DNA from: Dirofilaria immitis
Taxonomy: Eukaryota > Nematoda > Chromadorea > Rhabditida > Onchocercidae
Assembly: GCA_024305405.1 (NCBI GenBank)
Contig: JAKNDB010000105.1
Span: forward strand, 3,347,501-3,411,500
Direction: 5' to 3'
Length of the DNA stretch: 64,000 nucleotides
Numbering within the stretch: position 1 is the stretch's first letter; the number at the start of each line of letters is the position of its first letter. Shown in pieces: positions 1 to 12,869 of the stretch. Made by a program: the position numbers and the translations under genes. Below the pieces are notes generated by a model. The model was not told the origin of the DNA and did no database searches. It saw only the letters and a list, made by a program, of their open reading frames with translations.

Positions 1-1
1 T

Positions 2-91
2 TGTGGATACACGAATGGTGGAGGTAACTGGGGCTGTGGTAATCTGAGTAACGTAGGCAATCCACAAGAGCAATCACAAGAGGATACTTGA
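2..91 (+). CDS. Last exon of a Gly/Cys-rich protein (partial, cut by window edge)
   Basis: An open frame runs from the window edge to TGA at 89-91. The visible tail has about 29 residues. It begins CGYTNGGGNWGCGN and ends in a polar stretch, NPQEQSQEDT. The Gly/Asn/Cys-rich composition stands out against the AT-rich surroundings and suits the end of a secreted or structural protein. Upstream exons lie outside the window, so neither family nor function can be named. It lies about 1.5 kb upstream of, and on the same strand as, the Tyr/Gly-rich secreted-protein cluster, and may belong to a wider array of low-complexity secreted genes. That link is inference. A chance open frame cannot be excluded. 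Confidence 0.4.
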   Translation, partial: CGYTNGGGNWGCGNLSNVGNPQEQSQEDT

Positions 92-1557
92 GATAAGCAT
101 GGTGATCTGAATTACGAAATATTAATCATATGAAATCTGTGTCTGAGTTTCTGTGAATATTTCTAAAAGATAATTTTTCTTTTTAGATTTAAATTGCTTT
201 TAAAAGTAAGAGAATTGTTTTTGGAAAATTATTTTAAATTTCTCTTGTGAAATGCATTGTGGAAAAAACTGAATTATCAACAAAATCGGATAGAAGTCAT
301 TTACAAATTTTAAAGACTTCCAGAGACACATGAACTTTTGTTACTTTATATACATTGAAATTTTAATAAACTTTAAGTTATGTACTATGGAAGACTAGCT
401 ATAGAAAGCAAATGAAGTCAAATGAAGTAATCTTTCTAAAAGCTTGCAAATATTAGAAGCAAAACTAACGGGCAGCATCTAAATGCATTCGCATCTCCAC
501 CTAATACGTATCCATTAGAACTTGGAAGGATTATCATCGCAGACATGAACACCGTCAATGTGCAGTGAGTTAACATAGCTGAAATGGAAAAAGATAATCG
601 GAAATAATGATGGTGGCTGAAGCAACCGATCGAGATTGGTCTTTTTTTTTTATTTTATAGAAATTTACGATTGCGTTTGAAATATAAAACTAGATTGCAA
701 GGGAGTTGCCGATCAAGGTCATAAGGAGATCAAGATTTTTCTCCTTCTCCCTCTCTTATGTCTTGATCTCTTTCTTCTCTTCTGTTCCTAACTTCAAGAA
801 AGCAAATGAAAATATTAAAAATCTGCCGCTTTATTGCCATAAAAGAAATTACTACAAATAATTAAAATCATCAATGTTTATATTGAAAATGAAAAAATTT
901 TTCAGAAAAAATAATTGCTCATCTTGAATAATAATTTAATTAATTAATTACTTGGGCATAAATTATTCAGATTATAATTAAATTTAGAAGCCATTAGAAA
1001 ATTTTCGTTCTCCTCTTTTCCTAATCTGAAGGCAAATAAATCAAAAATTCTTTTGCAGTAACTTTTTGAAGCTTTTGACGCTTGCGATACTTGCAGAAAC
1101 TCAACACAATGACTATCAAAGACATTTCTTCCTATTTTCCTTTTGTCATTAATCAGCAGTAAAAGATAGAACGATGACCTTGATCAGATTCTTTCTGAAT
1201 ATAAAATAATATAGATGACCTTGATCAGATTCTTTCTGAATATAAAATAATATAGTTAGTAGTATAATATCATCAGTATTTGCTAGCCGTTCTGATTAAA
1301 GTTACGCCAGCTATCATCCTTTAACATTTTTTGAAAAATTTCAGTTTTTTAAAATTACATAATTTTGTAAATCCCGAATCATGAATGGTACTTAAATAGA
1401 ATTGATAAATATGAATTGTACTTAAATGGAAGTTATAAATAGAGTTGCAGTTAAAGTATTATGACTAGAAATGGGAAAAGAGGAATAAGAAATGAGCTTA
1501 AGTAGGATATTTCTAAACTTTTCCATTTAAAAGTTATTTTCGATTATTCATTTGCAG
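92..1557. other. Intergenic, no gene seen
   Basis: AT-rich sequence with stops in all frames. Its only structure is a 41-bp tandem duplication (listed separately). The last ~100 bases probably include the promoter and splice-leader acceptor of the next gene. Confidence 0.6.
1173..1254. repeat. 41-bp direct tandem duplication
   Basis: Two back-to-back identical 41-bp units, starting GATGACCTTGATCAGATTCT, at 1173-1213 and 1214-1254. This is a recent slippage-type duplication upstream of the first secreted-protein gene. Confidence 0.9.
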
Positions 1558-1578
1558 GCTTGTTTGAAGCTGAATAAA

Positions 1579-2189
1579 ATGTTGTTGCTGAGTATATTCC
1601 TGATTTTTGTACCTGCATTGAGTTTTGGGATGAATTTGCTAGGCTACGGTTGGAATGTCCCTACTTATGGTGCTACAAATGGAGGTTATGGGTATGCCTA
1701 TGGAAATCAACCACATGCAGGCTCTTATTACCAGCCTCAACCTTATAGTTACATTCTGAATCCAGGAATTTCATATGGCTTCCAGAGATACATCTACCCT
1801 ACCTACTCCTATCTACCCAAGTTAGTTTTTTTCTTCTTAAGTTAACAACAGTTATGAAAGATCTCTTAATATTATTGCTACAAAGTAGATTCAGTACATA
1901 CTTCTGGATGGAATTGAAGATGCTATAAGGCTAGATCATTCACGTTTTCCTCAATAATGTGTCTGGAAACATGACTTAAGTCATAGATTGTTTGTTATCA
2001 TCATCATATTTACTGTCTAGCCTTTTAAAGATGTCAACAATTATAATGAATAATGATATAGCGATACAATTATTTATTTTTACATACAATTTTAGTCTTA
2101 GCAACTTGCTGAAGAGTGGTGCTTATGGAGCGCTAAAAGGTGCAGGTGCTGGTGCTGCGATCGGTGGCATTGTTGGACTGCTTGGATAG
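1579..2189 (+). CDS. Small secreted Tyr/Gly-rich protein, cluster gene 0 (two exons)
   Basis: Exon 1 is 1579-1820 and exon 2 is 2096-2189, joined in phase 2, giving 111 residues. A TTTGCAG acceptor ends at 1557, 21 bases before the ATG, and probably takes a spliced leader. Residues 1-18 (MLLLSIFLIFVPALSFG) form a clear signal peptide. The middle is rich in Tyr, Gly and Pro (YGYAYGNQ, SYYQPQPYSY). Exon 2 encodes a small Gly/Ala-rich hydrophobic tail ending AGAAIGGIVGLLG. The donor is GTTAGT and the acceptor TTTTAG. This layout of signal peptide, Tyr-rich body and separate tail exon matches the five genes downstream, although the sequence has diverged. No known family was recognised. Function is unknown; extracellular location is the only firm prediction. 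Confidence 0.75.
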
Positions 2190-4630
2190 ATAACTAGGAG
2201 ATGAATGCCTAATGAAATATTTTGTCAAACATTTAAATTGACTTTTCATAGGTCACACTGCCAAACTTTTATTTTGGATGCAATACTTTCTTTTTGGCAC
2301 TTTTTTTTGACAGATGGAAATTGAAAAGCGAACAAATGAAGGACTATTATCATTGATGATTACTATTTTTCTTTTATTGAGTATTATACTTAATGTTGAT
2401 ATCAATGTAAGCTTGACTTGATAATATTTCATTGATAAATCACGGAAAGGCATGTATTGATTATAAAAAAGCTCTGCAAATAATGATGCAGCAAAACATC
2501 ACATTTTCATTTATTTCCATTATTTTATTAAACATTTAATTATGTTTCAAATACCAAGAAGATTGATAGCATTTTTATATGCTCCCTGCATCAAAAGTAC
2601 TCTGGGAAGAAAAATTTGAATAGTAATGGCGGCTTGGTATAAGTTTTTTTTTAAATCATTATCTCATCACTATTTTTATCTTATAATTAACAGACATTTG
2701 CTCAGAAATAAAAGAACAATCTGAATAAGGCATATTTGAACAATTGCTAAAATTAATTAGTGAATGGAATTGAAAAAAATCCGAATGAACCAGACCTATC
2801 TGAATTGAATTAGTTAAACGATTTCAACGGCTCTATAATTTCGTATCATTTAAATTGTGAGGCTAATTTAATTCATGTTCAAAAAAGCAAAATTTCTAAA
2901 TTTTGCATTCTAGAATGCCAAATAAAGAAATGCATCAATATCATGTATTAAACAAAATGTATCAGATATCACAAAAGAAGAATTTTAAATTTAAGACGGT
3001 ATCCTGTTTTTATACTATCCGAAGTATTTGGAACAGCAGAATGTTTTAACAAGATGTCGCTATCATGCACCATTTAATCTATATTATTTCTATTCATAAA
3101 ATCATCCTTGTCCTTCATGCTCAATATTTCTATCTATTCTTTTGCGGTTATACTACATTCAACCTCATCAAAATTTGCAAATATAATGATATCCCAATTC
3201 AGTCTATATTACCGTATTTTGCTTCTTTTTCTATTTATTTTATTTTTTCTTTCTTTTTTTGGATTGCATTGACAATGTATTAAATATTTACTTTGAAAAA
3301 ATTCAAAAAAAAAAATTCAACGCCGTAGTCAATGATATTAAAAAAGAAAAAGTTGCACTTTTTCTCATGAACCAACTCAAGAAAATTTCAGATTATAACA
3401 AACTAAATATTATACGATTGAGTTTGTGATTCATATTATATAACTTAAAATTGCAGATCATGAAACAGAAATTTGGTAAGAAAGAGAATGAAATGATGCT
3501 TTCAAAAGTTCATAGCTAACTGGAAGATTTTATTTATTCATTTTCTAAATGTGAAAAAAAAATAATTTTTGAAAACTGATATGATAACAAAAATTTTTTT
3601 AGAAGGCGAAAAATTTTTCAATATTTACAAATCAAAAATGATTATAGCGGTAAAGTCCGATCTGAGTTGTTTTCAATTTATCTGACTTTCAACTTGTGAT
3701 TATCATGTAAACAGTACTTAATTTCATTTTTCAAAGATAAATTGAATGTGTTTCTATTATATGGGAATAAATGATGCAAACGTAAAACGTATTCAATCAT
3801 ATTCACATTTTTAATAAACGATTAAAATCTTTTTATGAAAATATTCCTTCAAATGAACATTAAAAATTAGTTTTCAGAAATAAACCACTTTTCTCCAGAT
3901 TTCGGTGTCGAGAAATTTTTAGGAAGAGACCTTATTTATTATGATTCCGCATGTCCACTTGACAAGAATCCCTTTATTGGTTTTATGCGATATTATACAT
4001 GTTAAAAAAAAAAACACATTCATACAATAGGTGACTTGAAAATGAACCCAGTAAATGTCAGAGTACATCGAATAGCCATCTGAATGCTCACTACATTGTC
4101 GCATTTTTCTTATTCTGCCATTTTATTGCTGTTACTTCTGTCGCTACGCCAGTGTCGATCCACTTACACAATCACTTTCACTGAATTTCACTGAATTATC
4201 ACTTTCTTGTTAATGAACTACTCTTAGAACTGAATTCCAATTCGATGACTTTGCTATGATTCGTTCATTATCGAGATTATTTCATTATGGGCAATTTAGC
4301 AGAGAACTTCGAAGTTATGACTTTTTAAATCCATTGTAGTTCCTCCCTCTTAAGTAAGCTTACTTGAATTCCAATACATCTTTTTCATGATTGGCTAATC
4401 TTACTTTGCTTACTATGGATCGGATGTATCTACTACACATGCTAATCCTTTCAACTCAATCAACTTTTCGTCAGCAGATGTCGATGTAAACAAAAATTTT
4501 GAGCTGATTTTCATAAATCTCTTGCAGTCCTAGTTCTAAAATCTGAAATGTATTTTATATGATACTGCAGAAATTTGTTCTCACATGAAATTATATATAA
4601 TACGAATTAAGTTGAATTCATCTAGCGGAG
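2190..4630. other. Intergenic, no gene seen
   Basis: AT-rich DNA with only short chance open frames, for example one at 3065-3283 that is mostly Phe, Ile and Tyr codons. From 4478 the sequence belongs to the duplicated block and holds the upstream region of cluster gene 1. Confidence 0.6.
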
Positions 4631-4640
4631 ATATATAAGG
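4631..4640 (+). promoter_or_regulatory. TATA-like element upstream of cluster gene 1
   Basis: ATATATAAGG lies about 80 bases upstream of the splice-leader acceptor at 4718 and is repeated at 12049-12058 before cluster gene 4. Genes 2, 3 and 5 have a weaker variant (GAGATATGTTAGG) in the equivalent place. Promoter function is inferred from position only. Confidence 0.35.
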
Positions 4641-4745
4641 ATAGAAGAATTTAACGTATGCATTCCAAGTACATTTCTATTTCCAAACGCTTTTTTCTTC
4701 CGAATTTTGATTTTTCAGGACGCATCAATATCTAACAATAATACA

Positions 4746-5452
4746 ATGAGCATTTCAGTTCTGTTTCTAATATTGATGATAACATGCATTGTGCACTCGC
4801 AATATTATTCTTATTATTATCCTTACTCTCAATATTACTATTATCCTTATCCTTACTATCCTGGTTACTATTACCCTCCATTTTTCTACTACTTTTATCC
4901 TGGCTTTATCGCTCAGTCTCCCACTACCACTACCCCACGTTCCGTGTAAGTTTATTTCCTAAATTTTCGAAATAAATTTCGGGAATTTAAATAAATTCAG
5001 TTTTATTTGAATCTTTTAGTTAATTTTTTATAAGATACCGAATATGAAAATACAATACAAGACTGACTTGTAATAAATTAAAATTAATTTGATCAGTTAG
5101 AATTTTCTAGTTAATCGACAAAGCTTTCTTGCTATGGCATTATGTTTTTTTCAAGAAGAATAAATAATCTGTTTCCTGAAGTTTTAAATGTACTGAGATA
5201 CCGAAATGATACGCAAAAAATGCGAAATGTGATTTTTAACTGACCGAAAAGAAGAATAATCTCACAACTACAGTTTATTACAGATTAATATTATTGGACA
5301 TTATTTCTTAAGATTTGCTTTGTTGCTTCCTATTATTCAATTATTATATTTTCAGAGAAGGAAACGTCCTTCAAATTTTACAAAAATACGCTCCTATTGG
5401 TTTTACTTATCTAGGACTTTTCCGAGAATTTCTGACAGAACTTGGGAAATAA
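4746..5452 (+). CDS. Small secreted Tyr/Pro-rich protein, cluster gene 1 (two exons)
   Basis: Exon 1 is 4746-4945 and exon 2 is 5356-5452, phase 2, giving 98 residues. The TTTTTCAG acceptor at 4718 lies 27 bases before the chosen ATG, which opens directly into a signal peptide (MSISVLFLILMITCIVHS). An ATG 39 bases upstream is in frame but lies before the acceptor. The mature protein starts QYYSYYYPYSQ and is dominated by YYPY-type repeats, followed by a short Thr/Pro stretch. Exon 2 gives a tail unlike the other genes: about 32 residues, mixed charged and hydrophobic, containing QKYAPIGFTYLGLF and ending LGK. An identical copy lies 7418 bp downstream. No domain family was recognised. The dense tyrosines would suit dityrosine cross-linked matrix or eggshell material, but that is inference. 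Confidence 0.8.
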
Positions 5453-6900
5453 TGTTAAAAAATGATATCAGTTCTTTAAGATTTCTATATTTTTTGTTCT
5501 GTTCATTTATTAATGTCCGATAAAATATAACAATTTTTCATTTCACATACACTAAACTTTTGAGGAATAATATTTGTCGCCGATGAAAGACAAAAGAAAT
5601 GGATGATAATTAGCAACGAATTACAAGTTGCGATGCATATTATATAATTAAAAGATAAATATATTGCAGGGCATTTATTTCATGCCTTTAACTTATAGAT
5701 ACCAAGTTTGCGATGTTACAAATAAACTATGATTAAAATGATCAAATAATAATCAGTATTCAATAAGATGATTAACTTTTATAAATTGCAATCTGGAAGC
5801 CAAGGTTTTTGAATAAGGACTGTTTTTCGATTAGATTATTAATTTGTAGCAGAAAAAGAAATGAAGTAGTATAACAGAAAACTTTCATTGTAATAATGCG
5901 CTTTGCATTCTAATAAATAAAACTTCAGAATTTTCGGAATTTCTTCCATTATAACAAAAATTTCGGTTATTTCTTTATTAGATACATTAACAAAATATAT
6001 TGCCTTAATGAATCGCTCCTATATTATTATTTATTTTCAACAATCATATTGTGTTTCTCTTATTTAGCATCTTCATCTAATATTTTTCAGTCATTATTCG
6101 TACTATCTGAAGTAATAGAAATGAATGGAAAACAGAAATACAATAAAATGGAAATGAGCAAATGATATAATCAAATAATATGGTAAAATTATATTGCTGC
6201 ATGGAGAAAAAAATTACAAATCTTTTTGAGACTGAAAAACTAATTTGCATCGAAATTACTATAACTAATTGATGTTTAAAGTATCGAAGATTAAAAATTA
6301 ATTATTTTAAAACAAATAGTCATTTACAATAAATACTTCGATATGATGTAGAATAATATAGTGAGAATGCCAGATATTTTACTTCTTTTTTCTACAATAA
6401 ATTTTTCTTCATTTTAACATTTTTTCCAAATAATCATTAACTTATACTATCTAACTAAAAATGATAAATCATTTAAATAAACTTAATATTAGTGGTTACA
6501 AGAATTCGAATTTTATTTTAAAAAAAAAAACCAACGTGTAAACGTATGCAATAATATTCATCTTTTTGTATTCACATAGCAATATTTTTATTACGTGGAA
6601 TTAAGTAATGCCTATCGATCATACAGTTTCCATTTTTAAATGGATGAATGAAACCTGTTCCAAGGAAATGTTTCTTTAAATGACATTACAAATTACTTCT
6701 CAGAAATACTTAGCTTCTTTCTTAAGGTGTTGGTGTAAATACAAGTTTTGAACTATTTTTTCTTTAACCTCTCGCAGTCATAATTTTGAATGTTAAATTT
6801 TTATATAATGTTGTAGAATTTGTTCTTACATGATATTACTTATGATAATAATTAGTTGAATTCATTTGGTGGAGATATGTTAGGATGGAAGGATTTGCTC
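5453..6900. other. Spacer of the duplicated block, no gene seen
   Basis: Non-coding AT-rich spacer between cluster genes 1 and 2. From 5499 it is nearly identical to 7738 onward and 12915 onward. The final ~130 bases hold the presumed promoter of gene 2. Confidence 0.7.
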
Positions 6901-7018
6901 ATCTATGAATTTCAAGTATATTTTCATTTCTAAAGCGCTTTCAAAAATTTTTTCTATTCTAACTTTTAATTTAATAAATATGTCTTTTCAGAATCCATCA
7001 ATATCTAACAATAGTACA

Positions 7019-7692
7019 ATGAGCGTTTCAGTTCTGTTTCTGATACTGATGATAACATGTATCGTGCACTCGCAATATTATTATCCTTACTCTCAATATT
7101 ACTATTATCCTTACTCTCAATATTACTATCCATATTACTATGGCTATCAATATCAACCTTACTATCAATATTATTATCAACTTCCTCCTTCTACCGCTAC
7201 CACAAGGACTGTTACCCGTGATATTGGACTTTCTTTACCTAGTTTGGTAAATCTCAATTTGTAAGTTTTTATTTTTTCAAACTAAGGCAATTTTTTTACA
7301 AGTTACTAAGCATAAAAATACAATACGAGATTGGATTATGATAAATATGAATTAATAATTAGATCTGTTGGCATATTCTTGTTAATCAGTAGAATTTTTC
7401 TTTCACTTTGGTTGTTGTCTAAAGAAGATAATCTTTTTTCCTGCAGTTTAGGATAATCGAGCTAGTATACAGGAAAATATAAAATGTAATTTTTAACCAA
7501 TTACATGCATAAATCTTACAATCGCAATTTGAGGATTTTATTAGTTCCACGTAATATTGAAAAGTTCTATAGCTTGAAATTTGCTGCATAATATCATGCA
7601 TTTATTATATTTTCAGGGTAGCACAAAATTTTCCAATTCTTGCTTTAATAGCTGCTGGTATCGGTGGTTTGGTAGGACTTCTTGGAAAATGA
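7019..7692 (+). CDS. Small secreted Tyr/Pro-rich protein, cluster gene 2 (two exons)
   Basis: Exon 1 is 7019-7260 and exon 2 is 7617-7692, phase 2, giving 105 residues. The start follows a TCTTTTCAG acceptor at 6991; an upstream in-frame ATG at 6905 precedes that acceptor and is not used in this model. The signal peptide is MSVSVLFLILMITCIVHS. The mature part is a run of YYPYSQYY repeats passing into YGYQYQPYYQYYY, then a Pro/Thr linker. Exon 2 encodes a hydrophobic glycine-patterned tail, PILALIAAGIGGLVGLLGK, which could form a GxxxG-type helix. Exon 1 up to about 7177 is identical to cluster gene 5, while the linkers differ. Predicted extracellular; function unknown. Confidence 0.82.
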
Positions 7693-9260
7693 TATCGATA
7701 AAAGATATCAAGTATCAAAATCTTTTATTTTTGTGCTCTGTTCATTTATTAATGTCCGATAAAATATAACAATTTTTCATTTCACATACACTAAACTTTT
7801 GAGGAATAATATTTGTCGCCGATGAAAGACAAAAGAAATGGATGATAATTAGCAACGAATTACAAGTTGCGATGCATATTATATAATTAAAAGATAAATA
7901 TATTGCAGGGCATTTATTTCATGCCTTTAACTTATAGATACCAAGTTTGCGATGTTACAAATAAACTATGATTAAAATGATCAAATAATAATCAGTATTC
8001 AATAAGATGATTAACTTTTATAAATTGCAATCTGGAAGCCAAGGTTTTTGAATAAGGACTGTTTTTCGATTAGATTATTAATTTGTAGCAGTAAAAGCAA
8101 TGAAGTAGTATGACAGAAAACTTTCATTGTAATAATGCGCTTTGCATTCTAATAAATAAAACTTCAGAATTTTCGGAATTTCTTCCATTATAACAAAAAT
8201 TTCGGTTATTTCTTTATTAGATACATTAACAAAATATATTGCCTTAATGAATCGCTCCTATATTATTATTTATTTTCAACAATCATATTGTGTTTCTCTT
8301 ATTTAGCATCTTCATCTAATATTTTTCAGTCATTATTCGTACTATCTGAAGTAATAGAAATGAATGGAAAACAGAAATACAATAAAATGGAAATGAGCAA
8401 ATGATATAATCAAATAATATGGTAAAATTATATTGCTGCATGGAGAAAAAAATTACAAATCTTTTTGAGACTGAAAAACTAATTTGCATCGAAATTACTA
8501 TAACTAATTGATGTTTAAAGTATCGAAGATTAAAAATTAATTATTTTAAAACAAATAGTCATTTACAATAAATACTTCGATATGATGTAGAATAATATAG
8601 TGAGAATGCCAGATATTTTACTTCTTTTTTCTACAATAAATTTTTCTTCATTTTAACATTTTTTCCAAATAATCATTAACTTATACTATCTAACTAAAAA
8701 ATGATAAATCATTTAAATAAACTTAATATTAGTGGTTACAAGAATTCGAATTTTATTTTAAAAAAAAAAAACCAACGTGTAAACGTATGCAATAATATTC
8801 ATCTTTTGTATTCACATAGCAATATTTTTATTACGTGGAATTAAGTAATGCCTATCGATCATACAGTTTCCATTTTTTAAATGGATGAATGAAACCTGTT
8901 CCAAGGAAATGTTTCTTTAAATGACATTACAAATTACTTCTCAGAAATACTTAGCTTCTTTCTTAAGGTGTTGGTGTAAATACAAGTTTTGAACTATTTT
9001 TTTCTTTAACCTCTCGCAGTCATAATTTTGAATGTTAAATTTTTATATAATGTTGTAGAATTTGTTCTTACATGATATTACTTATGATAATAATTAGTTG
9101 AATTCATTTGGTGGAGATATGTTAGGATGGAAGGATTTGCTCATCTATGAATTTCAAGTACATTTTCATTTCTAAAGCGCTTTCAAAAATTTTTTCTATT
9201 CTAACTTTTAATTTAATAAATATGTCTTTTCAGAATCCATCAATATCTAACAATAGTACA

Positions 9261-9963
9261 ATGAGCGTTTCAGTTCTGTTTCTGATACTGATGATAACAT
9301 GTATCGTGCACTCGCAATATTATTATTATTATCCTTATTATCAATATTATTATTCAAATTACTATGGCCGTCAATTTTATTCTTATCAATATTATATTCC
9401 GACTTATGTTTATGGTTTTCCTTCAACTCCTGCTCCCGTTGAAAATGTTCACTATAGAATCGGACTCTTTCCTTCGAACTTATTTTCCGTGTCTTTGTAA
9501 GCTTTTTTTTCTAAATTTTCAATAAATTTTAAGAATTTAAATTAATCCACTTTTATTTCAATTGTTTTAACACATCTAATAATATTGGTCGATTTTGAGC
9601 ATGAAAATAAGACTGATTTATGATAAGTTCGAACTAATGATTTGATCGGTTAGCATTTTCTAGTTAATCTTCCATGATATCATTTAGCGAGAAAAATAAT
9701 CTTTTTCTAAAGGTTTTGAGTGTACTGAGCTACCAAAATGATAACTGGCGAAATGAAAAATGTGGTTCCACTAACTGATAGAGAAATCCTGTAATCGAAT
9801 GAAGATTCTATTACAAATAAACTTCATCTAACATTATTCATTAAGATCTGCTTTGCTGCTTCTGATCGTTCATTTATTTTCAGAGGAGGAGAAGGGCTAC
9901 TTCACAGTTGACTTTAATAGGTGCGGCTCTCGGTGGCTTGGCAGGACTTATTTTGGAAAATAA
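9261..9963 (+). CDS. Small secreted Tyr-rich protein, cluster gene 3 (exon 2 frame disrupted)
   Basis: Exon 1 (9261-9496) opens with the same signal peptide as gene 2. It continues with YYYYYPYYQYYYSNYYGRQF and a distinctive end, IGLFPSNLFSVS. The GTAAG donor and the CAG acceptor at 9883 are intact, but the phase-2 join reaches TGA at 9909-9911. The expected tail, GAALGGLAGL, is present in another frame just downstream, and the final GK-stop is also one base out of register. Two single-base losses explain both breaks when compared with gene 5 exon 2. The gene is therefore either intact with consensus errors or a young pseudogene. The end given is the expected TAA at 9961-9963. Confidence 0.6.
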
Positions 9964-9984
9964 TATTAATAAAGATATCAGTTC

Positions 9985-11895
9985 TTGAATATTTTTATTT
10001 TCTGTTCGTTTATTAATGTCCGATAAAATAAAATCGACTTTTCATTACTAAACTCTTGAAGAGTAATATTTGTCACCGATGAAAGTCAAAAGAAATGGAA
10101 TGATAATCGGCGACGAATTACAAATTGCGATTTTTGAATATTATATAAATCAGAGGACAAATATGTCATAGAACATTATTAGTTAGTTGGATTTATTTCG
10201 CACCTTTAAATTATAAATAGTTTTGAGATAGTTTCGAAGTCAAGAAGATTTACTTAAATTAATGGTTAACAATGCAGAAAAAAAGCACTGAAACATAAAT
10301 GACAACTTTGATTGTGATGCTGCAGATATACAAAATGTCTTATACTCTAATAAAGTTCCCCAGGCACATTATGCATTATTTTCTCTAAATGAATCTTTCC
10401 TAATCTACTGCCATTTCTCACATCCTTAAAAGTCATACTTGATTAATCGTTCGTTGAATACAAATTAATTTAGCAAGCTAAATTAATCCTTCAATTAGTT
10501 TTTATGCAGTTAACATAACAGTACTATCATCTCTATTATATTTTGCATTTCATCTAATCGATTTCTTGTTCAAAACTATTAAAATAAAAATTTTTATTCA
10601 ATCAAATTAAAATGCGCCATCTCTCCAATATTATAGTCAAGCACATTTCAATTAATGTATATCAAGCTTGAAATGCCAATCCAATCAAATAAGCGATAAT
10701 GCATTAGTTCTTTCTACAACTTCATAAACATTAAAAATATCAATTTTCATGATAAAACTTTGCCATTATTTGTTCTAATCATTCTCATTTATATGGCTAC
10801 AGTAGTTGCACTAAGGATTTTGCGAAAATCTTGAATTTCACAATTTCTTTCGATAAAATGTATATACAAATTTTCGCGTTATTTATATATTATTTTTAAC
10901 AGTTCTCGGAATAACGAGATTCTTCTCGAAGACAAACTTTTGAAGATTCTACATTAACAAGCATAATGTACTCGTCGAACACTATTCAACTGCCTATGCC
11001 AACAGTGGCAATTACATTCAAAAATGATAAAATTTATTAGAATCGAAGCAGAAGTGCAATCGATAACAAGTATTATCAAAGTTTTAACAAAAAAAGATGA
11101 TTCATATCTCACTCCTTTTTCCATGAACAGAGAATCTGAACATACACTGTCGACAATCAAAACGATTTGATTTTGATTATTGTAATAGATAATGATGTAC
11201 AAAGGAATTACTGTAATAGGTGATGTTGTTGATGTACAAAGGAATTATTTTAATAGGTAATGATGTATAAAGGAGCACATCATTTTGAAACCATTACTCA
11301 AATATTTCCGAACAAAATTCGAATAAAAGACATGTAGAAGTGTAACAGATGCTTGATTAATAACTGCCTTGGCTAGTAAATTTTATTCGCACAGAACATC
11401 CGTGAAATATAGCACCTAGAAGGACAAAATTATTGAATTCTTTGAAAATTAAAAATAAACACTTGAAATTCACCAAAGACACATCCTCGCTGTACAAAAT
11501 ATATTATTGAATATGATGAATTATAAGCAGATTTTGAATCTGGTGCATTGTAGCTCGATATGCAGGAACTTATTTATATCAAAAAACTATACAATGTCGA
11601 TAAATAATATATAAATTGGAACTCGTTAAAAATTATTACAATTAATGCAGATTCACTGCATAATAAAAAGTACTGGAAAATTTACGACACTTCAAACTTA
11701 CCAAACATTATAAGTTCAGTGCCTTTTCTTCACGATATTCAGGATGAATTAAAAGTAATTTTAGAGAGATGGAATCAAGTAATACCAATCGATCATACTA
11801 TTTTCATTTTTTTAATATATGAATGAAACCTGTTCCAAGAAAAATTCCCTTAAATGACATTAAGAATTTTCAAAAATGCTTAACCTTCTTTCGAA
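9985..11895. other. Diverged spacer, no gene seen
   Basis: The first ~170 bases are a diverged copy of the post-gene spacer (5499 onward). The middle is unique AT-rich DNA. From about 11780 it is again a diverged copy of the sequence near 6610, which leads into the second copy of the duplication at 11896. Confidence 0.65.
11181..11275. repeat. Imperfect ~31-37-bp tandem repeat, about 2.7 units
   Basis: Units built on TGTAATAGRTRATG...GATGTACAAAGGAATTA start at 11181 and 11212, with a partial third from about 11249. Confidence 0.75.
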
Positions 11896-12163
11896 ATGTC
11901 GATGTAAACAAAAATTTTGAGCTGATTTTCATAAATCTCTTGCAGTCCTAGTTCTAAAATCTGAAATGTATTTTATATGATACTGCAGAAATTTGTTCTC
12001 ACATGAAATTATATATAATACGAATTAAGTTGAATTCATCTAGCGGAGATATATAAGGATAGAAGAATTTAACGTATGCATTCCAAGTACATTTCTATTT
12101 CCAAACGCTTTTTTCTTCCGAATTTTGATTTTTCAGGACGCATCAATATCTAACAATAATACA

Positions 12164-12869
12164 ATGAGCATTTCAGTTCTGTTTCTAATATTGATGATAA
12201 CATGCATTGTGCACTCGCAATATTATTCTTATTATTATCCTTACTCTCAATATTACTATTATCCTTATCCTTACTATCCTGGTTACTATTACCCTCCATT
12301 TTTCTACTACTTTTATCCTGGCTTTATCGCTCAGTCTCCCACTACCACTACCCCACGTTCCGTGTAAGTTTATTTCCTAAATTTTCGAAATAAATTTCGG
12401 GAATTTAAATAAATTCAGTTTTATTTGAATCTTTTAGTTAATTTTTTATAAGATACCGAATATGAAAATACAATACAAGACTGACTTGTAATAAATTAAA
12501 ATTAATTTGATCAGTTAGAATTTTCTAGTTAATCGACAAAGCTTTCTTGCTATGGCATTATGTTTTTTCAAGAAGAATAAATAATCTGTTTCCTGAAGTT
12601 TTAAATGTACTGAGATACCGAAATGATACGCAAAAAATGCGAAATGTGATTTTTAACTGACCGAAAAGAAGAATAATCTCACAACTACAGTTTATTACAG
12701 ATTAATATTATTGGACATTATTTCTTAAGATTTGCTTTGTTGCTTCCTATTATTCAATTATTATATTTTCAGAGAAGGAAACGTCCTTCAAATTTTACAA
12801 AAATACGCTCCTATTGGTTTTACTTATCTAGGACTTTTCCGAGAATTTCTGACAGAACTTGGGAAATAA
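12164..12869 (+). CDS. Small secreted Tyr/Pro-rich protein, cluster gene 4 (copy of gene 1)
   Basis: Exon 1 is 12164-12363 and exon 2 is 12773-12869, phase 2, 98 residues. The protein is identical to cluster gene 1, with the same signal peptide, YYPY repeat body and atypical LGK-ending tail. The only differences I see from gene 1 are run-length changes: one base in the intron (making its exon 2 offset 7417) and one T just after the stop. Acceptor, TATA-like element and upstream region are also copied. Two identical coding copies imply very recent duplication or conversion. If long reads show only one, an assembly duplication would be the alternative. Confidence 0.8.

Noticed and set aside
4784..4975. 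Alternative-frame open frame of Leu/Ser repeats over cluster gene 1 (also at 12202-12393 and 14476-14730)
   Set aside because: It is the shifted reading of the TATTAYCCT-type repeat that encodes YYP. It has no acceptor or signal of its own.
6905..7021. Upstream ATG giving an N-terminally longer cluster gene 2 (also in genes 3 and 5)
   Set aside because: A good TTTTCAG acceptor lies between it and the signal-peptide ATG, and the longer form would bury the signal peptide.
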